Assembly (NCBI RefSeq): GCF_040939455.1
Contig: NC_134112.1
Coordinates: 19,308,501 to 19,372,500, forward strand
Origin: Microcebus murinus
Lineage: Eukaryota; Chordata; Mammalia; Primates; Cheirogaleidae
DNA length: 64,000 nt
Direction: 5' to 3'
The notes beneath the pieces are model-generated. The model made no database searches, was not told the origin of the DNA, and was given only the letters and a program-made list of their open reading frames with translations. Below are positions 51,466-62,135 of this stretch, in pieces (positions within the stretch are counted from its first letter, which is position 1; every line of letters starts with the position of its first letter). A program made the translations under genes and the position numbers.

Positions 51466-52619
51466 TGCATTATGGCTTGATTTGGGGATTATTTTTAATA
51501 AATACACACAGTTTGTAATTGCCTGGAGAAAAAAAGTGAATTCCTCTTCATCTTTGAGTGCTCAGCCCCTAAAATAGTGTGGAATACATGGCAGACACTC
51601 AGTCATTGCTCAGTCAATCACTGACTGGCTACAGAGACAAGAAATGGATGTAAAGATAGAAGGAGGAATGGATGGATAGTTGGAAAAGTCTTCAGAGTTT
51701 AGTACAATTGGTATCTTTCCTGGGATTTTTAGGGGACAAAAGGGATTATCATTTGGCAGACCTTAAAGAGAATAAAAAGGAAGGGAAAAATACAAATGGG
51801 ATGGTCTTTGCAAAGATACAATGGAATAAGACTTGATCAATCGAGCTAATTCTTTTGCCAACTCTCAATACCTATTCCAGACTTCACTCGAATTTCTAAA
51901 TGCACCTGCTTCTTAGACAGATAGAGGAAAGCAACTGTTCAAAAGCAATTACCCAATTTCTCTTTCATTCTAACAGAAGGATAAATTTACATTTGCAGAA
52001 TCACTAAAACACAAGTCTAGGTGACCCCACCTCCTCCATAAGATCTCCAAGGAGGGATATCTGAAATTGATGCTTAAACTTCTTCAGTGGACTATGTATT
52101 ACAAGGGATAGATGGGCCCCACCAGGTAAACATTTATTTTCTATCCACCTTTGGAAACAGAGACAATGAGGGTGGCTCTGTCCCAGAAGCTATCACATTT
52201 TCTTAGTGTATTCATAATTTCTTGGTGAGGAGCTGCACTATAGATCATAGTCTCTCCATTCCCCAACTGATGTGAGGTAACAGATACATGTTCTTAGTCC
52301 ACTCTGGCATCCTGGTGACATACGCTTAGGCTGAAAGCCCAAGGCTGAAATCTGGTATGAGTTTAAACTTGCTTAGACTTGTGAACTTTGGAGAGAGGAA
52401 GTATAATTCACTTTTTACTGTGTTAATATTTCTTGCACAAGATTTGGGGTTCTTTTTGGATGCTCACATCACCATTATTTATTTCTCCCTCAAAACGGCA
52501 TGTTATTCTTCACTCCGTAGACGCAAATGGCGTTTTCCAGTTTCAAAGGTCTACTGTCATAGATAATATCTCAAAATTACACTGCTTGGTGCAGGGAGAA
52601 CTAACATGTAGCTTTATAA
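51466..52619. other. unique intronic sequence
   Basis: 51560-51630 has a weak L2/MIR-like end (gtggaatacatggcagacac). The rest is unassigned. Confidence 0.4.
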
Positions 52620-52820
52620 CCAGGCAGTTCAGGATTTCAGTTTTTGTTACTCTCTGGCCTTAGGCGAGCTATTAAACTTCTCAAAGTCTCAGCTTTTTCA
52701 TCAAAGAAGAGGCTAACACCTCCTAGGTTTCAGGATAATTTTGAAAATTAGCATTAAAGTATTATGTGTGCCTGGCACAAAGTACAAATTCAGTATTCAT
52801 AGCTATTATTATTAATAATT
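52620..52820 (+). mobile_element. MIR SINE
   Basis: Reads tctggccttaggcgagctat, taaacttctcaaagtctcag, tttttcatcaaagaagagg and a gtgcctggcacaaagtac end. Confidence 0.75.
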
Positions 52821-54634
52821 CCTCTGTAAATAAATCATTTGCTGATTTCTTTTCAGACTCTGTGTTTTCATATAAATTCTCAAATGTCATACAGGAAACT
52901 TCCTTTCCAACTATTTTCCCTGTTGTGCTCATTATTAAGGGGACAGCTCCCTGTGTATAAAAATAACTTTACAGGATGCTTCAGCTACACATTATATATA
53001 AAGAAATAATCATAAAGAATCTTGTAAGCCACAAAAATAAAGACATCCATGAGGATTACAATTCAGGATTTGTCCTGAAAACACATAAATCAGGGCTGAG
53101 ATGTGCTTTAAAATACAGAACATTTATTCCCAATATTTTTAATATCAAAAAAAAAAAAATTAAGCCCCATGTTAGTTTCAGGAACTTGATGAAAGTACTC
53201 GACTTGCTGAAAGTACTATCTAGTAACACGGATAACTCAGCTAGACTCATGAGTGCTTTAATACATGCCTCGCTGTTCCCAACAACTCTAAACCAGTATG
53301 AGATTCTCCCAATCCAAATCAAGTCCTCATATTGAAAGACCCACCTTAAGCCAGACCCCCCAAAACCTCACAGATAGCCCACCTTTGCCCTCCAAGCATC
53401 CTTCCAAGATGCTATTAAGGTTCTATTGAGGTAATGACCATGGTAGGCAATGAACACAGCTTTGGCTTATAAACAGGTGATTTTGGTGGCACATTCAAGA
53501 AGCCAGAATGCAACACAGCGTAGCAATGGCTGCACATGTATCGATTCAGCCTAATGAGAATGTCATTAGCAGACCTTTTAATAGAAATCTTAGCTGACAG
53601 GTAGATCACAACTCCTCAGACTCATTCTAACATAAAACACCGAGTTCCGCAGCCTTGTGATCCAGCCACAAAACAAGCAGAACACCAGCTGCTTTTTCAA
53701 GCAAGTCGGAGGCCCCTCGAAGTGCTATCCAGCCCTGGAAGAAATGACCTTTTCTTTTCAATTGACTGTTCAAAATGAAAACTTTTCTGTCCTCAGGGTG
53801 ACGGTGCATCCACGACGCAGAATGGAACACTGCAGCGATTACACCAATATTGCAGACTAGTTTCGAAAACTCCTCTGAGGCTTTTTGGCCTGAGATAGTT
53901 AGATAAACTGCCCACATTGATCTAATTTGCTCAATAATTGCTCAATTCTCCAATTTATTGCCCAGATGTAGCCAAATTTCTCCCCGTGGACAGGGAAGAT
54001 ATAATGACAGCTTATGACTAAAATGCACCAAATTGCGCATATTCTTGCAAGTAAGGCAGAGGCCACGAGAGAAGGTTCAGGCATAGAGAATCTCCACTTC
54101 CCACAACAAAGGAGATAAAGCATGGTTGGGAATCTGTGACTTGGATTGCCGTGGCATCGTATGTCCACAGAAATGATGAGATAATCCCCTGCTTCCCAGT
54201 ACAGAGAAGTACAATTCAGCTCACCAGAGGAGGAGGAGCTCAGACATGCCTCCCTCATACTTCAGGTCAAGGTCAGCTCTGTGGGCAACAGGTTGCACTC
54301 TCTTTTAAAAGCTCTGCCACAGCCCCAGTCATTGGTGACTGCTTCCTACCACTGGGGCTTCCTGCCACCAGGAGTTGTAGGAATCTTTTGAGGCTTAGGA
54401 ACACTTTTCCAACAAGACATCCCCAGGGAAGTCATACACATTCCATATCAAGCAATCTCTATGAAGTGCTACAGCAGCTGAACATAGATCCATCTTCCTT
54501 TCTGAGCTCATTCATGATGACATGCATCTCTGTTCCCTGCTGAATTGGTAAACACAAAACGTTCGGGGTGGATGGGAGGAGTAGGAAAAAGGGAAGAGAG
54601 GCAGGTGAGAAAGAAAGGAAAATACGAGTCATCA
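52821..54634. other. unique intronic sequence with a candidate conserved block at 53.64-54.13 kb
   Basis: No repeat recognised. 53640-54130 has high complexity and several homeodomain-type taatt/caataattg words near 53920-53965. Conservation was not tested. Confidence 0.4.
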
Positions 54635-54989
54635 TCCATTTGTTCATGAATTCAGCAATGAGTATGTATACACATCACGTGCCAAGCACTGAAGATTCAC
54701 AGCCATCATTTTACCCTCATGGATGGAGTCGAATAAAATCATCACTAAACAAAAATATCTCACCACAAATCACTTTAGATGTTTGGGAAGTAAAAAATAT
54801 GGGGTGCCAGGAAAGGGTTTACCGACAGGAAGTGGTCTAGTCTTGGAGTCATCACAGGCCTCCAGAAGAAGGAAAATGTTTGGGCTTCAAAGTGCAGGAT
54901 GAGTGGGTGCCCCAAGGCACGGGGGCCGAGGGGAGGAGAAGAAAGGAGAGGAAAAAGAAAAGGCAGCTCAGGTAAAGGCCATGAGACAC
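54635..54989 (+). mobile_element. ancient mammalian repeat (CR1/L3-like), left part
   Basis: It starts ttcatgaattcagcaatgag, with cacgtgccaagcactgaaga and a long diverged middle. It is cut at about 54990 by a hAT-like fossil and resumes near 55118. Confidence 0.5.
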
Positions 54990-55117
54990 TAGTCCAGTTC
55001 TTCTCGAACTTTATTTGGCAAATGAATCCTCCGGGGATCTTGTTAAACTGCAGACTTGACTTCAGCGGGCCTGGAACAGGGGGTGAGATGCTGCATTTCT
55101 AACAGGCTCCTGAGTGC
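54990..55117. mobile_element. possible hAT MER fossil inside the ancient repeat
   Basis: cagttcttctcgaactttat resembles a hAT left end and tgctgcatttctaacaggct resembles a MER interior. It is short and diverged. Confidence 0.5.
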
Positions 55118-55285
55118 GGGCCACCCCTGGTCTGGCGAGGACGGAGAGGTTCTGTCGAAGGCCAGAGCACAGAGGACCAAGGAGAGGAGCGGCGATGAGG
55201 CCAGAAAGGTCAGCAAAGGCCAGACCCCACCCAGCTGTGCAGAACATCTTCCGGAATTCAGTCTAAGAGCAACGGGAAGCCGTGC
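55118..55285 (+). mobile_element. ancient mammalian repeat (CR1/L3-like), right part
   Basis: agaggaccaaggagaggagc, gatgaggccagaaaggtcag and aagagcaacgggaagccgtg follow the expected order of the repeat. Confidence 0.5.
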
Positions 55286-56560
55286 AGATCTCCACTTTCT
55301 TTACTTTCTCCAAATACCCTTCCTCAGCGTCTCGAGTTCCCTGGGAGACAGCACTTTGCAATATCTAAAGTGTAAGTGAGAGCAAAGGTGTTTATGGACT
55401 ACAGGGCTTCTAAGAGCCAATAAAGCACGGCTCCCGCATCACAGACAGCCCATTAACAAGCCATGTTTATTGGTAAAAATCCTCTGAACTTAATACGCCT
55501 TTGTCAGCGAAAGTAATTGATCTTGGCCAGTTAATTTGGCTGGCTTTACAGACTGAGGACCTGCCGTTCTGTTAAGAGTGTCCTACAACTCTGGGCTATA
55601 CTCCCTCTTGTAAGCAATTTCCAAGAACTCTGAGCCCATAGGGTTCTTAAAATAGTTTGGTAAAAAGACGCACAAACATTCCTCATTGGCACCTTGGTCT
55701 TTAGTCTCACGACCTTAAGATAGGTTTTACAGAAGTGTCTGTGCCAACTGCCACCATCCTGTTCCCTGAAAATTTGACTGAACAAAGGCACATAAATCTG
55801 TTTGCATAGCCAGGCAGGCAATGAAAAGTTAAGCTTCACTCAAAGGGAAGCCAACGTGTGCTTTAATCAATGTGCAGTACACTTAATAAACTATTCTTTC
55901 CTTCAGTCTTAGGAAACAATCCTCTTTCCACTTTGAAACGGATATAGAACTTATTCACACTGAACACATCCCACAAAGAATGCACTCCAGTGTGACTCAG
56001 ACTAGGAACTCAAGCTGTCGCTCCCCTGACTAGGACCCAGACTGGAGAAGTGGTTCTCCTGGCGCTTTTATTTATAAAATGGGTAAATAAGGATGGTGCA
56101 GTTTAACAAGTGATAATAGAGCACTGCATTTTCTAAGTGAGTCACGATGATACTCACACCTAAAAATGTTAGACGGCCCGCTTCTGGAATGGGTAAAAGC
56201 AAGAGGTTGTGAAATCCTGTCCAGATAATCCTGCTATGTTATCATGTTCTCAACCGTCTGGAATGCCATATAGACTGCCCGGCTAAAGTCAGGATGTCAA
56301 ATCATGTGTAAGGCATTTGTCTCATTATCTTAGGAATCCAGCTCAATAAGATGAAGTGTTTTTCTGGTGGCCTGCCCCTCTGTCACCACGTCACAGAAAC
56401 ATGAGGAGACAGATTTTCACAAATTTGAAGAGTGTAACCAAGTGGGTTGGGCTGAAAATACAAGCCACATGGCATATATGATGTTCCCTGAAGAGTGAGG
56501 GATGCCACGAAGGAGCTGGCAATTCATCCACCAGAGACAGAGAATGTACGCGAGAGATGC

Positions 56561-56562
<2 letters not shown>

Positions 56563-56595
<33 letters not shown>
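56563..56595. repeat. (CA)n microsatellite
   Basis: About 16 uninterrupted CA units. Confidence 0.97.
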
Positions 56596-56598
<3 letters not shown>

Positions 56599-56917
56599 TC
56601 CATAGGGTGCACTCCAAGGCAAACAGCAAGCTAACAGCAGTGGGGTAGCTCACTAGTCATTCTCCCAGGCGAGAACAGGCTGGCCAGCCTGAAAGAGCAG
56701 AAGTCACAGTACAGAAGAGAAAACACAACTGTTTCCCACTGTACTGCGTCAAAAGATAGCAATGCAAAAGAAAGAGAAGGATGCTTACATCACTGAGCAC
56801 CCGAGGTGCTAAACACTGAGGATAAAAGACAAATCTGTGAAGATGTGGCTCCGTAACATGGAGTGCAGGAGGATAGACTACTAACTGTGATCCCACAGGG
56901 CAAGCCCCACCTGGAAG

Positions 56918-56919
<2 letters not shown>

Positions 56920-56958
<39 letters not shown>
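56920..56958. repeat. (TG)n microsatellite
   Basis: About 19 TG units, 325 bp from and complementary to the CA array at 56563. Confidence 0.97.
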
Positions 56959-56961
<3 letters not shown>

Positions 56962-57218
56962 CATGTGAAGGGAAGGAGGGAGGGAAAGGTGGCAGGTAAG
57001 CTAGTAAAGTGTGAGCTGGGAAGCCTTAGGAATACAAATGAGAAAACTGTTGCTCCTGCCTGGGGGACTGGGTGCTCTGGGAGTTGTGGTGGGGTGGTGA
57101 CAACAGACTGGGAAAGGACCAGGTGCACAAAGAGAAGAGAAAAATTTTGTGCAGGGAAGCAGCATGAGCAAAGGATGGGAGATATAAGAGAGCGATGGGT
57201 GGTCTAGTGTTCCAAGCA

Positions 57219-57335
57219 TGTGTGTATGTATATATGAGTACGCACATTATGCATACATATTCAGACACACAAATACATTAATGTGTAATGTTCATGTGCA
57301 TATATGTACACATATACATACACATGTATATTGTA
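57219..57335. repeat. TA/CA-rich low-complexity tract
   Basis: Alternating pieces such as gtgtatgtatatatgagtac and atatgtacacatatacatac. Confidence 0.85.
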
Positions 57336-57417
57336 GTGGCTCTGCTGCTGCCCCACCCACATCCTTCCCCCGTTACGACTTGAGTGCACACAGCAAGACT
57401 TCTAAATGCCAATACAG

Positions 57418-57785
57418 TCTTGGTCCCTGACTTCCAATGGTTTGACTTAACAATTTCCTGATTTTACAGTGGTCCAAAAGTGATACATACTCAGTGGAAA
57501 ACGTACTTCTAGTACCCATATGGCCATTCTGCTTTTCACTTTCAGTACAGTTTTCAATAAATTACATGAGATATTCAATACTGTATCATAAAACAGGCTT
57601 TGTGTTAGATGGTTTTGCCCAACCGTAGGCTAATGTAAGTGTTCTGAGCACATTTAAGGTTGTCTAAGCTGAGCTATGATGTTTAGTAGGTTAGGTATAT
57701 GAAATGCATTTTCATCTTAAAATATTTTCAACGTACAATGAGTTTATCAGAACGTAATCCCATTGTAAGTCAAGAATTATGTACA
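57418..57785. mobile_element. Tigger-type (TcMar) MITE
   Basis: Reverse-oriented relative to the 37.9-kb copy: ggtccctgacttccaatggt at the left, ggctttgtgttagatggttt and gtaggttaggtatatgaaat inside, and a cattgtaagtcaagaatt right end that mirrors the left. Diverged. Confidence 0.78.
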
Positions 57786-58026
57786 TTTGTGTTGCTTCCT
57801 CTTGCTGCTAAAGGCCACTTCCCCACTTCAATGGCAGGCTGGAAATGTTGCAACACTCCCTGGGAGCAGCCCTCAGACAATGACTGATTGGAGATGGTGT
57901 GTATATATTTCAGCTCTCTTCACCCTCTCAGGTGGAAAAAATTCTGAAGCATGAATTTTACTCTGGCTTCCAGATTCTCCCAGCAGGATTAAGCTCTGGT
58001 CACATGTGATGGTAGCTCACTTGGTG
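57786..58026. other. unique spacer between Tigger and MaLR fossils
   Basis: Nothing recognised. Confidence 0.4.
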
Positions 58027-58400
58027 TCTCAGTCCATTTGTGCTGTTATAGCAAAATACCTGAGACTGGGCAATGTATAAAGAACAGGAATATTTAGTTC
58101 TCACGGTTCTGAGGGCTGGGAAGTCCAAGACCAAGGCACCGGTAGGTTTTCCGAGATGGGGCCTCATTGCTGCACCCTCCAGAGGAAGGGAATGCTGAGT
58201 CCTCACATGGCAGAAGGGATGAAAGGGCAAAAGGAATGAACCCCCTCCCTCAATCCCTTTTGTACGGACCCTTGTTCCTTCATGACAGCAGAGACCTCAT
58301 GGTGTAACCACCTCCCAAAGGTCCCACCTCTTAATACCACCACTCAAGGGATTAAGTTTCAACACATAAATTTTTGGAGACATTCAGGCCACAGCGCTTG
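58027..58400 (-). mobile_element. MaLR LTR (MST/THE1-like)
   Basis: Plus-strand wording is the reverse of an MST/THE1 LTR: tcagtccatttgtgctgtta, acctgagactgggcaatgta, a ggttctgagggctgggaag phrase, tcctcacatggcagaaggga, aaccacctcccaaaggtccc and gattaagtttcaacacataa. Confidence 0.85.
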
Positions 58401-58544
58401 GTTAACTTTGCTCAACTGGCTGCCTCTCGTTGCTCATCTCACCTCCACGCTCTTCCACTGGAGTCTTCCCTACCTCCCAAATAAACTACTCGAACACAAA
58501 TACTTGCCTCAGGGACTGTTTCTGGGAGAATCCTAACTGAGACA
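58401..58544. other. unique spacer
   Basis: Nothing recognised. Confidence 0.35.
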
Positions 58545-58765
58545 TGAAAATGTGTATGCTTGTATTTATATTTATAGACATGTTTGTATGTATTTGTATA
58601 TACATGTGTACAGACATATGCAAGTATAAATATAGATATATACACATACAAATACATATGAACATAAATACTATATACATGCTCAAATGCATAAGCGTGC
58701 TTATATCTTGTATACAGTATTAAGTATATAAGATATACAGTATTACTGTATATTACTGTATATTT
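58545..58765. repeat. AT-rich low-complexity tract with palindromes
   Basis: About 220 bp of TAT/ACA-type words. A perfect 10-bp-arm inverted repeat (atatacagta, one-base spacer, tactgtatat) lies at 58733-58753. Confidence 0.88.
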
Positions 58766-61087
58766 ATGTACAGTATTAATGTTTTCCTTTTCTCCAAAGC
58801 ACAACTAGTTATTATGCACAGTTCTTTTGTGCAGGGGAACCTGCAACTAACCTGCCAAATGCCCCTCCCCGTAACCTCCCGAGCACAGCGTTTGGCCTCA
58901 CACGGCTCCTGTCTAAGGCCCTTCTCCAGCTTTGCCCTCTCACTCAGCAGGATGGGGCCTCACACCTCCACGCACCTTACGTGCCAAAGCTTCCAAGCCT
59001 GCTGCCAGGGCAACGCTGGCAAACTCTGCGCCTCACAGTTACAGAGCCAGCCCATACATTTGGAATATTCCATTCTAAAGCAAACAGCTCCACAGTTACC
59101 ACTCTCAAGACAGGGCTGTTTGCTGCCAAGACATTACGTTTTTTTAGTGCACTACATCAAAAGATAGCAAATTGAAAGAATATTAAAAACCAAGTTATTT
59201 TAAATAACAAGCTACAGAAAAGAAAGCTTACACCTCAAATTTTTGTGTTCATGAAAGAAAAACTGCTCATATGAGCCTCCCCACACACAAGGCCACACAA
59301 AAATGTCATATCCTCAAGCAAGAACTCCATCCTCTCTTCCGTTTGCTCAATGAGTCTAAAGACTGACACCAGGAACATAATCGAAGCCATTAGTTGTCCT
59401 CTCAGTGCTGAGGATGGCAATGCAGAGAACTACAAAGAATATAGGAATGCAGGAAATTAGAATATAGGGATACAAGAAAGGAATAGATAGGTCTGGAGAG
59501 AACTCACTAAGCAGGAAGACTTGGGCAAGTGACAAAAATCTTTAGATCTTAATTTTTTCAACCAAAAATGAAACCAGGACTTCCAGGGGCCTGAACTTGA
59601 CCATGAGGTATGCTTCATTCAACATGCATTGTGTTTAAAAACATATGAAATCAAAATGCCTTGAGTACATTTGAATTTGTGACCCCTGCACATATAACCT
59701 CTGAGCTCATTTCCAGTTCCCAGCCTGGGTGACACGGAGGGACTGCCACTGGTACAACTGCAGGAACATTCCGTCCTTCTTGCCACCTTCCAAATTTCCT
59801 CCCCAGGGAGGTCCAGCTGCCTGGCCCTGACACACCTCTATCGGAAAAACAATGCATTCATGCACACGTTTACAATTTCCTATTGAAATATGCCTTGTTT
59901 TTCCTCAAATCTCCCAAAAGAATGAGATTAATTTTAAAAAATTATCAGAAAACTTTACAGCTTCCAATATGGAAGAAATAAAATTGATAAGTGAGAGATA
60001 TTTAAAGACAAATAGAAATCATTTACATAAAAAAATACATAAAGCTATTTAGCTATAATTAGCAAGAGATGAAAAACATGGAAGTTGAGTTGAAATATGC
60101 TAGTTCATGTTCATTTTCATTAGTAAATTATTTTTTTAGCTTTTATGTATATTATGTACATGATGTATATTATATATGATATTACATGTTATATGTCTAT
60201 CCAACTATTACTTATATATATATATATATATGTGTGTATATATATATATATACACATCCTCTCTCTTCCTCCTTTCTTTTTTGTGTTCCTCCTTCTCCCC
60301 TATACAAAACCATCACCCTTGGTCATGTTTGCTCTAATCCGGGCACTGCACATTGGGTGCATGTGCTCCTAGAGGAAGGAGGAGGAAAGATTGTAGGAAA
60401 GACAGAAACAACTGCTGTGATTTGTGATGATCCATACATGATTCTGCTTTGGCGAAATTAGGATTTAGAATTCCCCATGTATTTTCTTTTTCATACTCTG
60501 AGATGTATACAGAGCCACAAGTGACTTGGAAAATGTATGTTCTTTATTACAAAGACTCAAGGCTTAAAATATACATGGTTGTACTAACTCCCTAGTGTAA
60601 ATACCTTGGAGCCGCTGGTTAGGACTAGATTCCCCATCACTACCGTCACCACTACCACCACCAATGATTTTGTCCTAAATTTGGAATCCAGGAATAAAAT
60701 AGATTTCTTTAAAATTGTAACGCACCCCAAGTTTCTTTTTTCATTCCTAAGCATGTTGAAGCTATCCGTACTAGATGGATTAAAAGCCAACAATGCTTAG
60801 AAGTCTATGGCTTCATCTCACTAAACCCTCCTCTGCGCTGATCCACCACGTGGGGCAATTTCCTCCTGTCCTCCTATAAATGACCAGCCTCAGGTCAGGT
60901 TCTCACCCATCAGAATAAGGTGTGCAAGCTGTGCTTATCCCCATTGCTTCCCATTTACACTAAAAAGCTCAGTGGCTGCCTCAGCAAGAAGCTGCCCTGC
61001 CCCCAAGGAACAGAAAAGCCACCATGGTCTTCCCAAAGAAGGAGGCAGGTGGAGGAAAAATCAACTTCTCTCCCTCACTCTTTAGAG
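58766..61087. other. unique intronic sequence with a TA array
   Basis: 60130-60260 is AT-rich with (TA)n and gtgtgtatatatatatatat. A TCACCACTACCACCACC patch lies at about 60643. No gene recognised. Confidence 0.4.
60140..60258. repeat. (TA)n-rich tract
   Basis: Two TA blocks flank tgtgtgta at about 60230, within a longer TAT/TGTA-rich stretch. Confidence 0.92.
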
Positions 61088-61280
61088 CAGCGATTCTCAA
61101 TCAGGAGCGAGTTTACCCTCCAAGGGGCATTGGACAATGTCTGCAGACATGGCTGGTGGTACAACTGCAGTGTCCTGGCATCTACTGGGTAGAGAGCAGG
61201 GATGCTGCCAAACATCCTGCAATGCACAGGACAGCCCACAACAGAGAATTTACCCAGCCCGGAATGGCAGTAGTGCGGAG
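61088..61280 (+). mobile_element. MER5A-like hAT fossil
   Basis: Follows the MER5A order: cgattctcaatcaggagcga, a ggggcattggacaatgtctg phrase, gacatggctggtggtacaac, catctactgggtagagagca, atcctgcaatgcacaggaca and a cggaatggcagtagtgcgga phrase. It ends about 160 bp downstream, in the direction of BMPER transcription, of the BMPER exon donor. Confidence 0.88.
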
Positions 61281-61431
61281 TCTAGTGGATCAGTGTTTCC
61301 TTTGGCCCCAAATCAGGAGAGACCTGATGTTTCTCCCCAGAGCGGGGGAGACCGTGGAGATCAGGGGTGCTCTCGGTGAGTGTGAGCAGCAATCAGCCTG
61401 AAGGGAACACTCGTGGGACAGCCACAGCAGG
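61281..61431. other. unique intronic sequence next to the BMPER donor
   Basis: Nothing recognised; may hold splicing elements. Confidence 0.4.
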
Positions 61432-61437
61432 ACTTAC
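61432..61437 (-). promoter_or_regulatory. BMPER: 5' splice donor of the BMPER exon
   Basis: The minus strand reads GCT then gtaagt, an exact match to the intronic U1 consensus, leaving the exon in phase 0. Confidence 0.85.
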
Positions 61438-61520
61438 AGCACAGGAGCACTTGGTACACTTGCTTCCTTCCGGCCGAAATTCCTCTCCTTCTCGGTACTG
61501 CACACCCTCAAACACACAGC
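61438..61520 (-). CDS. BMPER: BMPER internal exon (start of a VWC domain)
   Basis: Read on the minus strand this 83-bp block encodes 27 codons after two leading bases (phase 1 in, phase 0 out). The peptide begins [14 protein letters not shown] and ends with KCTKCSCA, giving the C-x(n)-C-x2-C-x-C spacing of a von Willebrand factor C (VWC) domain. I recognise it as the first half of the third VWC repeat of BMPER (Crossveinless-2), a secreted extracellular protein that binds BMPs and modulates their signalling. The preceding base of the Gly codon must come from the upstream exon. It is flanked by a polypyrimidine tract with ttccag and by a consensus gtaagt donor, and the frame has no stop. The next exon should continue the VWC with a GGRTQC-like stretch, which I did not find in the window. 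KCP or another VWC protein is the alternative, but the residue match to BMPER as I remember it is much closer. Confidence 0.88.
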
Positions 61521-61550
61521 CTGGAAAGCAGAGAAGCATGTGAATTAGGG
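61521..61550 (-). promoter_or_regulatory. BMPER: 3' splice site and likely branch point of the BMPER exon
   Basis: On the minus strand the intron ends in a pyrimidine-rich run closing with gctttccag. A ctaat match to the yUnAy branch consensus places the branch A at about 61545, 24 nt before the intron end, which is a normal distance. Seen directly; the branch point is inferred. Confidence 0.75.
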
Positions 61551-61994
61551 CAGTGGCCTTTGTTCAGCCTGGCCTGACCCTTCTGTCCACTACTCATCCA
61601 TCTCCCACCTCCACCCCCACCTGCACCCTGCCATCTGCAACCAGCAGACGAGATTGCTGCATGGCAAAAAAAAGAGAAAAAAAAGGCACAGATTGGCATG
61701 GGACCAGGAACCCCAAAGATGCTGGAAAACAAATAATACAGTGGAATCCAGGGCAGCCCGATGGAGAGCAGCAGCAGCACAGCGCAGCGAGCCGCACAGT
61801 GAGTCTTGGGGGCTGCACAGTATCCGTGCTGACCACTGCCAGAGGACCAAATGCCACAGGGGCCAGAAGGGCAGATGAAAGGCCACAGAAGAGCAGTCAC
61901 CAGCAAGCTCAAGGGCAGAGGACGCTAAGGCTGCCAAGTGATGAGGACCCAGGAATAGCACAGCCGCCAGCAGACCCTATGACCTGGCTCCACC

Positions 61995-62135
61995 TTCCCA
62001 GTGATCCTACCAAGTAGGGACTCTCATCACCCTTTCCACGGAAGAGGAAAACGCAGCTCAGAGAGGGGATGTCATTCACCCAGCGGGCAGGTGGCAGACC
62101 TGGATTCAAACTCAGTTCTGAACCACCTGCTGCCC
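61995..62135 (-). mobile_element. MIR SINE
   Basis: ggaagaggaaaacgcagctc, agagaggggatgtcattcac, ggtggcagacctggattcaa and actcagttctgaaccac follow the reverse MIR order. Confidence 0.75.

Larger units (their letters stand above)
55286..57417. other. unique intronic sequence with two dinucleotide arrays
   Basis: 55380-55540 is clean unique sequence with repeated ttaat/cattaac words and may be constrained. The CA and GT arrays are listed separately. No gene found. Confidence 0.4.

Noticed and set aside
61553..62017. 154-residue plus-strand frame
   Set aside because: Overlapped by four minus-strand frames and next to the BMPER exon on the opposite strand; no recognisable motif.
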